Positions 35,539-42,802 of a DNA stretch of 64,000 nt are shown here, piece after piece. Below the pieces are notes generated by a model. That model ran no database searches. It saw only the letters and a program-made list of their open reading frames with translations, and was not told where the DNA came from. A program made the translations under genes and the position numbers. Origin of the DNA: JABFRZ01 sp964631945 (GTDB lineage Bacteria; Planctomycetota; UBA1135; GCA-002686595); NCBI GenBank assembly GCA_964631945.1, contig CAZWAY010000023.1:15660-79659 (forward strand). Reading direction: 5' to 3'. The first letter of the stretch is position 1, and every line of letters begins with the position of its first letter.

Positions 35539-35898
35539 AGCCGATCGTTGGGTCGGATTGGGTGCTGGTGCAGGCGGCGGGAATCGAACCCGCGGACAGG
35601 CCGCGCGACGAAGTGCGCCAACGTCCAGGCGCTGAAGTGACTTGCGCGCGTTCTGCGGAAGACTCGCTGGGCCGTCATGTCGTCCAGCATGTCGTTTCCG
35701 ATCTGGAATCGCCCGACCTGGCCCTCGTCGTGCGTTCCTGGCCGAGCCTCCCCGACCCCCTGCGCGCCGCCGTGCTGGCTCTTGTTCGGGCGAGCGCTGG
35801 AAGATGCGAAGGGAAGCACTGACACTGACACCGCTGACACGAGCGGGCGCTAGACTCGGGCTGTCGTCGAGGGCCGCTTTTTGTTCGGGAGACCTGCC
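35539..35898. other. 360-bp gene-free stretch with tRNA fragment and possible integrase relic
   Basis: Contains the tRNA/tmRNA 3' fragment at 35566-35593. On the plus strand a frame through 35822 reads QAAGIEPADRP and then DLALVVRSWPSLPDPLRAAVLALVRAS, a cadence like the C-terminal ends of tyrosine integrases in planctomycetes. A CTGACA hexamer occurs three times between 35819 and 35839, and TAGACT at 35851 may serve the next gene. No complete gene is seen. Confidence 0.4.
35566..35593 (-). other. tRNA/tmRNA 3'-end fragment (T arm plus CCA)
   Basis: Read on the minus strand this is a perfect T arm (GCGGG stem, TTCGATT loop, CCCGC stem) followed by CGCCTGC, A and CCA. A 5' acceptor strand GCAGGCG is not found within 350 bases, nor are D and anticodon arms, so it is not a whole tRNA; the GGTTCGATTCCCGC style also fits a tmRNA tail. 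Such 3' fragments are left at the far att site when elements integrate into tRNA or tmRNA genes. Confidence 0.65.
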
Positions 35899-36828
35899 AT
35901 GAACCTGTTTGCCACCTTCTTCCGCGGGGGATTCCCTGCGACCTTCATTCTCGCGCTCCTCTACAGCCTCAGCGGATCAGCGTCAGCTCAGGTCCAGCCG
36001 CCTAACCGCAGCTCGAGCGACGACGCACCTGCCAGCCTGACCGAGCTCTTCGACGCCGCGCCCGCCGGCTCGGTCGTGATCGTGCCGCCCGGCGACTATC
36101 GCCGCCAGCGCGCCGTCGTCTCCAAGCCGCTGACCATCATCGGCGGAGACCCGATGCCGAAGATCGGGCGCCTCACGCTCGCGTGCAACGGCGGCGCGCT
36201 CAAGCTGGCCAACCTGCAGATCGACCAGGTGTTTACCCCGCAGATCGATCCCCCGGGTCCGGCCGGCTACTACTTCGGGTTCTTCGACGAGATCCGCGCC
36301 TCGGACATCACATTCACTTCGGGCGGCGGGTTCTTCGCCTACAACTACACCGAGTTCGTGCGCGTCAAGGCCGCGCCCGGCGAGTGGCTCAGCGGTGGCG
36401 GCGGTCGGGCGCTCTTCCTCGACTGCGAGGCCGCCGGCCTGTTCGCCAACCGGCTCTACACGAACGACCCGACCATCGAGTGCGCCGCTTCCGTCCCTAT
36501 CCCACCTGTGCGCTTGAACGACGACATGCACATGCCCGAGGCTCCGCGCCTCGGCGGGATGTTGGCGCTCTCCTGGAGCATCCCGGGGCCCGCCGCGCTC
36601 CTCTTCGGGTACACCAAGACGCGCGAGCCGCGCAAGATCCGGAACTCGGCGGCCGGCTTCTGGCACCTGGCAGGCACGCGGTTCCTGCGCGTGGCCGTGA
36701 CGTCGCCCGGCGAGCTCACCGTTCAGATCCCGAACGACACCACCCTGATCGGGATGACGACAGCGTTCCAGGTGATGGGCCCAGGTCGGCACTACTCGGG
36801 CCCCGCGGTGGGCATCGTCTTGCCCTGA
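35899..36828 (+). CDS. Secreted beta-helix-like protein, hypothetical
   Basis: The 309-residue product from ATG 35899 has a signal peptide (LALLYSLSGSASAQ). Its first part shows the entry to a right-handed beta helix: LTELFDAAPAGSVVIVPPGDYRRQ then VSKPLTIIGGDP, followed by strand ladders (LTLACNGGALKLANLQID, IRASDITFTSGGGF). Pectin-lyase-like and NosD-like proteins share this pattern. The C-terminal third is different and not recognised. No catalytic residues can be named. Probably secreted. It is convergent with the FG-GAP gene. Confidence 0.7.
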   Translation: MNLFATFFRGGFPATFILALLYSLSGSASAQVQPPNRSSSDDAPASLTELFDAAPAGSVVIVPPGDYRRQRAVVSKPLTIIGGDPMPKIGRLTLACNGGALKLANLQIDQVFTPQIDPPGPAGYYFGFFDEIRASDITFTSGGGFFAYNYTEFVRVKAAPGEWLSGGGGRALFLDCEAAGLFANRLYTNDPTIECAASVPIPPVRLNDDMHMPEAPRLGGMLALSWSIPGPAALLFGYTKTREPRKIRNSAAGFWHLAGTRFLRVAVTSPGELTVQIPNDTTLIGMTTAFQVMGPGRHYSGPAVGIVLP

Positions 36829-36859
36829 CCGGGTGGGCCCCCGCCTAGGGGTGGCCCGG
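36829..36859. terminator. Possible bidirectional terminator hairpin
   Basis: CCGGGT pairs with GGCCCGG across a GC-rich loop between the convergent ends of the beta-helix and FG-GAP genes. The outer stem is six pairs and imperfect inside; no U tract follows, so this is a weak prediction. Confidence 0.3.
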
Positions 36860-36935
36860 GGGGGGGCTGATCGCGGGGCCTCTTGCTCAGACGGACACCT
36901 CTCCGCTCCCCGCCGGCCAAGGGAGGGACCCGTGG

Positions 36936-38462
36936 CTACAAACCGACCAGAAGGTGCAGGCCGTTCGTGTACTGGTACCTGGGCAGCCCGGGGATCCTGG
37001 CCTGCAAGGCAAGCTCCAGTCCGATCAGCGACGGAGCGTAGGGGACCGGAGTGTTGAGCACCCAGGTCCCTGAGGGAGAAGTCACCCCGGTTCCGAGCCG
37101 CGCGCCCGCGCCGATCCGCGTGTAGATCTTGCATCCGTTCGCCAGCGTCCTGGGAGAGGACGGAATCGAGCTGAACAGCGCGAAGGCCGGCGAGCTGGTG
37201 CGGGCGTTGGTCACGAAGGTCGTGAACGTCTCGCCGATGACCGGACGCGAAGCAGTCAGATTCGGAGCGAGCCCAACAGGAGAGCAGCCTATGCCGACAG
37301 GGAGGGTGAGGCCGTTGGGTAGAAGCGCACCCGACAGAACGCGAGCTGCTCCACCGTTGGACGTTCCCGCGACGACATCTGGGATCCCGTCTCCGGTGAT
37401 GTCGCCCAGGCTCGCAACGGAAGAGCCGAATCCCTCGCCTGGATGCTTGCCGAAGGCGGTCCACAAGAGAGCACCTGTTGCTCCCGAGTAGACCTGTACG
37501 GCTCCAGTGCTTGTTCCGACCTGGTCCCTGGCATCACTGTTCCCGAGCAGGAGGTCCCCGGCTCCGTCCCCATCGATGTCGCCTGCAGAGGCAACCTTCC
37601 GACCCATTGCCGTCGGAAAGGAACGGATCAGCGTGCCGTCTTGGCCGTCAAGAATTGTGATCGAACCAAGGGGGTTTCCAGAACGGAGCGCAGCCACGTC
37701 AGGCACGAGGTTGCCGTTCATGTCTCCGAGCGCTGCGATGCTCTCGCCAGCGAAGGGAACTCCCCAGATCAGCGCCCCGCTGGCCCCGGAGAGGAGGCGC
37801 ACAAACGGGACTGGATTGGGGACTGGAGTTGCACCGCCGACCACGATTTCCGGAACGCCATCGCCCGTCACGTCAGCGCCGAGCGACGCGATGCAAAGCA
37901 GGGAATCCGAGACAGAAGTGTTCCAGAGAGGGCCCCCGTTGGCGCCGGAGCGCGCGCACACTTGCGGCGGGGCACCGCCGGACAATGCAGCCAAGAAGCA
38001 GAAGTCCGGAACAGTGTCGCCGTCTAGGTCCCCCACGGCAGCCAAGTCCAACGTCGGGAACGCGCCAACCTGATACAGCACCGCACCGCTTGCTCCCGAG
38101 TACGCCTGAAGAACCGGGAAGGCCAGGGATGCCCCTGTCAGGAGGTCGGGGACAACATCTCCTGTGACATCACCAATTGCCATTGCTGGGACCGCTGGAA
38201 AACCGGAGAAGAGCTGCAACAGCAGAGCTCCGCCATACCCAGAGTGGACCGTCGGGTATCCGCTGCCACTGACGAGCACGTCGTTTGTCCCGTCGCCGTC
38301 CATGTCGCCCGCTGAACCAGCGAAGCTCGGCGCAGATGAGGTACCGAAGTCTCGGAACTCGAAGAGCTCGGTCTGCGCCGCAGGCATGGTCGAGAAGAGC
38401 ACCGCGGCGCAAGCGGCCTTCACGACGTTGATCGACACACTGCCACTGCGGCCACTTCTCAT
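36936..38462 (-). CDS. Secreted FG-GAP/VCBS repeat protein
   Basis: The 508-residue product starts at ATG 38462 behind AGGAGG, with a signal peptide (VKAACAAVLFSTMPAAQ). Seven calcium-loop motifs of the FG-GAP type recur every 50 residues: GDMDGDGTND, GDVTGDVVPD, GDLDGDTVPD, ADVTGDGVPE, GDMNGNLVPD, GDIDGDGAGD and GDITGDGIPD. Together they should build a seven-bladed integrin-like propeller. A C-terminal beta domain (GTWVLNTPVPYAPSLIGLEL ... YTNGLHLLVGL) looks like a shared sorting or surface domain of this lineage (inference). Role unknown. Confidence 0.88.
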   Translation of the reverse strand: MRSGRSGSVSINVVKAACAAVLFSTMPAAQTELFEFRDFGTSSAPSFAGSAGDMDGDGTNDVLVSGSGYPTVHSGYGGALLLQLFSGFPAVPAMAIGDVTGDVVPDLLTGASLAFPVLQAYSGASGAVLYQVGAFPTLDLAAVGDLDGDTVPDFCFLAALSGGAPPQVCARSGANGGPLWNTSVSDSLLCIASLGADVTGDGVPEIVVGGATPVPNPVPFVRLLSGASGALIWGVPFAGESIAALGDMNGNLVPDVAALRSGNPLGSITILDGQDGTLIRSFPTAMGRKVASAGDIDGDGAGDLLLGNSDARDQVGTSTGAVQVYSGATGALLWTAFGKHPGEGFGSSVASLGDITGDGIPDVVAGTSNGGAARVLSGALLPNGLTLPVGIGCSPVGLAPNLTASRPVIGETFTTFVTNARTSSPAFALFSSIPSSPRTLANGCKIYTRIGAGARLGTGVTSPSGTWVLNTPVPYAPSLIGLELALQARIPGLPRYQYTNGLHLLVGL

Positions 38463-38705
38463 GGAATCCTCCTCCTGTGGGTCTTTCCAGAACCACGATA
38501 GCAGCAGCTCGTAGTGGCGGAAGCCCAGTTCCCGGAGGACAATCGAAGCGTGCCCGCAAACATCGATGGCCCGCGCCCTGACTCCCCTTCCGGCGACTGC
38601 ATGGAGGATCTCGACGCGCTGCGCTCCAGGACTGCACACGGTACTGCGAGTCGCGGGCCGACCGCTGAGGGCATCCGCGCGCGGCGCGTCGGGCCGGTGA
38701 CGGAA

Positions 38706-40571
38706 TCACGGTCGCCAGAAGAGCGGGATCAGGAACGACGCCACCAGCCACAGGATCAGGTTCAGCGGCACGCCCACGCGCAGGTAGTCCCGGAAGGTGT
38801 AGCCACCCGGACCCATGACCATGGTGTTCGTCTGGTAGCCGATCGGGGTGGCGAAGCTCGCGCTGGCGCCGAAGGTGATCGCGATCAGCAGCGGCTCGGG
38901 CGCCATGCCCATGCGCGCCGCGATCTCGAGGCAGATCGGGGTCAGGAGCACGGCCGCCGCGTTGTTCGAGAGGAACTCGGTCATGACGCTGGTCAGGAGG
39001 TAGAGCACGCTGATGAGCACCAGCGGCCCGGCCTCGCCGGCCAGCGACACGACGCCACCGGCGATGACCGTGGCCAGTCCGGCCTTCTCCATGGCGACGC
39101 CCAGCGGGATCATGCCGGCGATCAGGAGCAGCACGGCCGGGTCGAGCGCGCGCGTCGCCTCGCGCACCCCCATGCAGCCACCCACGAGCATCGCGGTCGC
39201 GCCCGCCAGCGCGAGCAGCCCGAAGGGCGCGACGTTCGCGGCCGCCAGGGCCACCACCGCCACCAGGATCCCGATCGCGATCGGAGCCTTGCGCGGGAAG
39301 GTGAGCGTGCGCTCGATGCCCTCGATCAGCAGGAAGTCGCCCTCGTCGTGGATCCCGCGCAACGCGCCGGGCTCGCCCTGCAGGAGCAGCACGTCACCCG
39401 GCCGCAGGTGCAGCCGGCGCAGGTTGTACTGGTGCTGGCGACCCATGCGGCGGATGGCGAGGACGTGCACGCCGTGGCGCCGGCCGAGACCGAGCTCACG
39501 CACGGCGCGTCCGACGAAGCGCGAACTCGGCGTGATCACGGCCTCGGCCATGCGCAGGTCCACGTGCTGCGCGCGCGCCTCCCTGGGACCGCCCTGGGCC
39601 TCGCCGGCGACCAGCAGCGCGTTGCCCCCGGGCACGATCTCGCCGGCCAGGATCTCGCCCAGCGGGACGCGTTCGTCGCCGGCCACGGCCGTGCCGGGCT
39701 CGACCTCGGGATCCGCCAGGATCTGGTTCAGGGTCTGGGCGGTGGACTCCACGTACAGCACGTCGTCGGGCTCGAGGACGAGCTCGGCTCCCGGGCCGAG
39801 GATGGGCTCCTCGGCGCGCACGAGCTCGAGCACCTGGACGTCACGCCCGCGCGTGAAGACCTCGCCCAGCGGGCGGCCGACGTGACGGCTGCCCGCGCGC
39901 ACGATGATCTCGGTCACGAAGCGTCCCGGCGCCTGCACCGCCATGAGGTCGGTGAAACCCGTGCGCTCGGGCAGGAGGCGCACGCCGAGCAGCGCCAGAT
40001 ACAGCACCCCCGCGAGCAGGTAGCACGCGCCGAGGCCCGAGAAGGCGAACATCCCGAAGCCCGGGCGGCCGGCCTCGCGGGCAAGCGAGTCCACCAGCAG
40101 GTTCGTGCTCGTGCCGATCAGCGTGCAGGTGCCGCCGAGGATCGAGAAGTAGCTCACCGGCAGGAGCAGCTTCGAGGGCTTGTGACCCCCGCGCCGCGCC
40201 AGGCGCAGCGCGACCGGGATCATCAGCGCCACGATCGCGGTGTTGTTCATGAAGGCGCTGAGCAGCACCGTCGGCAGGCCGATGGCGAGCAGCAGGCGCG
40301 CCAGCGACTTCCCCGCGTGGCGTGCGAGGAACGTCGCCAGGTACTCGACCACGCCCGTGCGCTCGAGCCCGGCGCTCAACGCCAGCATCGCCGCCACCGC
40401 CAGGGTGGCCTGACTGGCGAACCCGGACAGGGCCTCGCTCGGGGTCAGGAGCCCGGACAGCCCGAGCAGCGCGATCAGGCCCAGCGACACGATCTCGACC
40501 CGCACGCGCCCGCTGACCAGCAACGCGAAGGTCGCCACCAGGATCAGGGCCAGGACCGGGATCACGGGCAC
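38706..40571 (-). CDS. SLC13-type permease with two TrkA-C domains
   Basis: The 621-residue product starts at GTG 40571. It has two blocks of membrane helices around a soluble middle part. The first block contains SAFMNNTAIVALMIPVA and GGTCTLIGTSTNLLVD, the second EFLSNNAAAVLLTPI and GASASFATPIGYQTN, the paired hairpin and SNT-type motifs of the divalent anion:sodium symporter family. The middle part holds two RCK_C/TrkA-C regulatory domains (VRAGSRHVGRPLGEVF...DDVLYVES and ITPSSRFVGRAVRELGL...GDVLLLQG). Typical substrates are sulfate, phosphate or dicarboxylates; which one is not evident. Divergent from the FAD oxidoreductase across 106 bases. Confidence 0.9.
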   Translation of the reverse strand: MPVIPVLALILVATFALLVSGRVRVEIVSLGLIALLGLSGLLTPSEALSGFASQATLAVAAMLALSAGLERTGVVEYLATFLARHAGKSLARLLLAIGLPTVLLSAFMNNTAIVALMIPVALRLARRGGHKPSKLLLPVSYFSILGGTCTLIGTSTNLLVDSLAREAGRPGFGMFAFSGLGACYLLAGVLYLALLGVRLLPERTGFTDLMAVQAPGRFVTEIIVRAGSRHVGRPLGEVFTRGRDVQVLELVRAEEPILGPGAELVLEPDDVLYVESTAQTLNQILADPEVEPGTAVAGDERVPLGEILAGEIVPGGNALLVAGEAQGGPREARAQHVDLRMAEAVITPSSRFVGRAVRELGLGRRHGVHVLAIRRMGRQHQYNLRRLHLRPGDVLLLQGEPGALRGIHDEGDFLLIEGIERTLTFPRKAPIAIGILVAVVALAAANVAPFGLLALAGATAMLVGGCMGVREATRALDPAVLLLIAGMIPLGVAMEKAGLATVIAGGVVSLAGEAGPLVLISVLYLLTSVMTEFLSNNAAAVLLTPICLEIAARMGMAPEPLLIAITFGASASFATPIGYQTNTMVMGPGGYTFRDYLRVGVPLNLILWLVASFLIPLFWRP

Positions 40572-40677
40572 AGCCTAGCGCGCGTGGTCCGTGCTCGGGC
40601 GCGTCCGTTCGGGCCGCACGCGCGCCAAGCTCTCCAGCGCAGTTGGCACCGGCCGTCCGACCTGCTCCACTCTCGGC

Positions 40678-41940
40678 ATGCGCGCGAAGATCCTGATCGT
40701 CGGCGGCGGCATCATGGGCGTCTCGACGGCCCTGAAGTGCGCGCAGCGCACGGCCGACCCCAACCGCGAGCCGGTCGTGTTGCTCGAGCGCAAGCACCTC
40801 GGCGCGGGCTCGTCTGGGCGTTCGGGCGCGATCCTGCGCCAGCACTACCACGACGCGCCGGTGGCGCGCATGGCGCGCGATTCCTTGCGCGACTACGCGA
40901 GCTTCGAGGCGCGCACCGGGCTCCCGCTCGGCTTCCATCGCACCGGCGTGCTGACGCTGGCGGGTCCGACGCAGCCCGCCTGGTGCCAGCGCGTGCGCGA
41001 GAACGTGGCCATGCTGCGCGACCTCGGCATCGACACGGAGCTGGTCGACGCCGCGCGCATGCGCGCGCTCGTGCCGGGGATCCAGGTGGCGGACGGCGCG
41101 GTCGGCGCGTGGGAGCCGGGCGGCGGCTTCGTCGATCCCAATCGCACGCTGGAGAGCTTCGCCAAGCTCGCGCGCACGCACGGCGCGGTCACGCGCCTCG
41201 GGGTCGAGCTCACCGGCCTCCGGGTCGCGGACGGTCGCGTCATCGGCGCGCACACGAGCGAGGGCGATTACGACGCGGAACAGGTCGTGGTCGTGGCCGG
41301 GCCGTGGACGCGCGCGCTGTTCGCCGAGCTCGGCCTGGCCTTCCCGCTCAAGGTCGTGCGGCCCGAGAACCACTACCTGGGCGTGCCGGAGATGGCCGGC
41401 GAGGAGTCCGAGGAGAGCGCCCAGCAGCGCCTCACGTGGACCGACGAGGAACGCCGCGAGCCGCCGCGCGTGATCCGTGGCCTGCACCCGGTGCTGATCG
41501 ACCTCGAGCACGGCTTCTACGCGCGCTGCGATCCGGCCCACGCGCGCACGCGCGTCGGCCACGTCGACTACGACCTCGACCACGAGCTCGCCGACCCCGA
41601 CCAGCTGGACGAGACGGTGGGCGACGAGCTCAAGCGCTGGTCCCGCAGCGCGCTCGCCCGGCGCCTGCCGCCCTACGCCGACCGTCCCGACGCCGGCTCG
41701 ATCGCCGCCTGGTACACGCTCACGCCCGACGCCCAGGCCCTGATCGGCCCCGTGCCCGGCATCGCCGGCCTCTACATCGTCAGCGGCTTCTCCGGCCACG
41801 GCTTCAAGCTCGGCCCCTCGGTCGGCGAGGGCGTGGCGCAGATGCTGTTCGACGAGCCCGTGACCGCACTCGACCCGCAGTTCTTCGCGCCCACGCGCTT
41901 CCAGGGCGGCGAGAGCTGGGGCGGACGCTTCGGGCTGTAG
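40678..41940 (+). CDS. FAD-dependent oxidoreductase (DAO family)
   Basis: The 420-residue protein has the dinucleotide fold IVGGGIMGVSTA at residues 7-18, then VVLLERKHLGAGSSGRSGAI, where amino-acid oxidases place the flavin contact region, and a C-terminal GLYIVSGFSGHGFKLGPSVGEGVA, the conserved end of the DAO family. Sarcosine, glycine and dimethylglycine oxidases belong here; the substrate is not clear. ATG 40678 is chosen because the Rossmann motif begins only six residues later. It stands upstream of the ParDE-like pair without evident link. Confidence 0.9.
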   Translation: MRAKILIVGGGIMGVSTALKCAQRTADPNREPVVLLERKHLGAGSSGRSGAILRQHYHDAPVARMARDSLRDYASFEARTGLPLGFHRTGVLTLAGPTQPAWCQRVRENVAMLRDLGIDTELVDAARMRALVPGIQVADGAVGAWEPGGGFVDPNRTLESFAKLARTHGAVTRLGVELTGLRVADGRVIGAHTSEGDYDAEQVVVVAGPWTRALFAELGLAFPLKVVRPENHYLGVPEMAGEESEESAQQRLTWTDEERREPPRVIRGLHPVLIDLEHGFYARCDPAHARTRVGHVDYDLDHELADPDQLDETVGDELKRWSRSALARRLPPYADRPDAGSIAAWYTLTPDAQALIGPVPGIAGLYIVSGFSGHGFKLGPSVGEGVAQMLFDEPVTALDPQFFAPTRFQGGESWGGRFGL

Positions 41941-42020
41941 CGGATTCCTCGGCCCACACGCGAAACCCGGGCGCGCTCCGCGCGTCGATTCCCCGTCGTT
42001 CGACACGGAGGTACGATGCG

Positions 42021-42308
42021 ATGGTGAACTTCGAGCCGACCCCCGAGCAGCGGCGCTTCATCGAGGCCGAGGTGCGTTCCGGACGCTTTCGGGACGCCAG
42101 CGAGGTCGTGCGCGAGGGCATCGAGCTCCTGATGTCGCAGGGCGCGGCAGGGGGCAAGCGCGATCAGGCCTGGCTGACGGATGCGCGCCGCAAGATCGAA
42201 GAGGGCTGGCAGGAAGTCGCGCGCGGTGAGACGGTGGATGGAGAGGAAGCCTTCCAGAGGCTTCGCGCGAGACTCCAGGACGAGTCGTCAGGAAGCGCGC
42301 AACCCTGA
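42021..42308 (+). CDS. Type II antitoxin, ParD family
   Basis: The 95-residue product starts at ATG 42021 behind GGAGGT. Its first half is a ribbon-helix-helix fold of the ParD type (FEPTPEQRRFIEAEVRSGRFRDASEVVREGIELL); the charged second half should wrap the toxin. The ParE-like gene follows 24 bases later. ParD proteins repress their own promoter, so autoregulation is likely from the 80-bp gap upstream. Confidence 0.88.
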   Translation: MVNFEPTPEQRRFIEAEVRSGRFRDASEVVREGIELLMSQGAAGGKRDQAWLTDARRKIEEGWQEVARGETVDGEEAFQRLRARLQDESSGSAQP

Positions 42309-42332
42309 TCACACCGGCCGGTCATCGGTCGT

Positions 42333-42653
42333 GTGGAAGCGTTCCGCCTTTCGCTTCGGGCCGAGAGGGACTTGCACGATCTCCTCGCTTTCGTGGCGAA
42401 GGAGTCCGGACACGACCGCGTCCTCGCTCTGGCCGCCGAGCTGCACTCGGTGCTGAACTTGCTGGCCCGGATGCCCGGAATGGGTCACGCCAGACCGGAT
42501 CTCACCCCTCGTCCACTGCGTTTCTGGCCGATGTACCACTGGCTCGTTGTCTATCGCGCCGAGTCCAGGCCGCTGGTCGTGGCACGGGTTCTCGGAAGCG
42601 GGCAGGACGCGGCCAGGGAACTGGACGGGCCTGAGGAGGATCTCGACGACTAG
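42333..42653 (+). CDS. Type II toxin, RelE/ParE family
   Basis: The 106-residue product starts at GTG 42333 (GTG 42331 is out of frame). It has the ParE pattern: an N-terminal strand and two helices (FRLSLRAERDLHDLLAFVAKESG, ELHSVLNLLARMPGMGHARPDL), then strands ending WPMYHWLVVYRAES and PLVVARVLGSGQD. ParE toxins inhibit gyrase; close relatives are ribosome-dependent RNases, so the target is not certain. It forms an operon with the ParD-like gene. Confidence 0.87.
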   Translation: MEAFRLSLRAERDLHDLLAFVAKESGHDRVLALAAELHSVLNLLARMPGMGHARPDLTPRPLRFWPMYHWLVVYRAESRPLVVARVLGSGQDAARELDGPEEDLDD

Positions 42654-42802
42654 TGGTCGTGCCGGTAGGGCAGCGCCTACACCTGCCGCCAAGGGCGGCG
42701 AGAGCTGAGGCGGAGGCTTCGGTCTGTAGCGGCGCCGGGCGCGCGCGGCAGAATCGGGTTTCTCGCATCCGGGGCGGTCGGCGTGCCGTCCCGGGGGAGG
42801 CC

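Noticed and set aside
35566..35900. Complete tmRNA on the minus strand
   Set aside because: The 3' end fits, but no 5' end of the tmRNA type, no tag frame and no matching acceptor strand were found within 350 bases.
38706..42020. Plus-strand frame opposite the SLC13 permease leading into the ParD gene
   Set aside because: Only the final 95 residues look real (ribbon-helix-helix with a good ribosome site at 42021); the rest is antisense to the permease and out of phase with the FAD gene.
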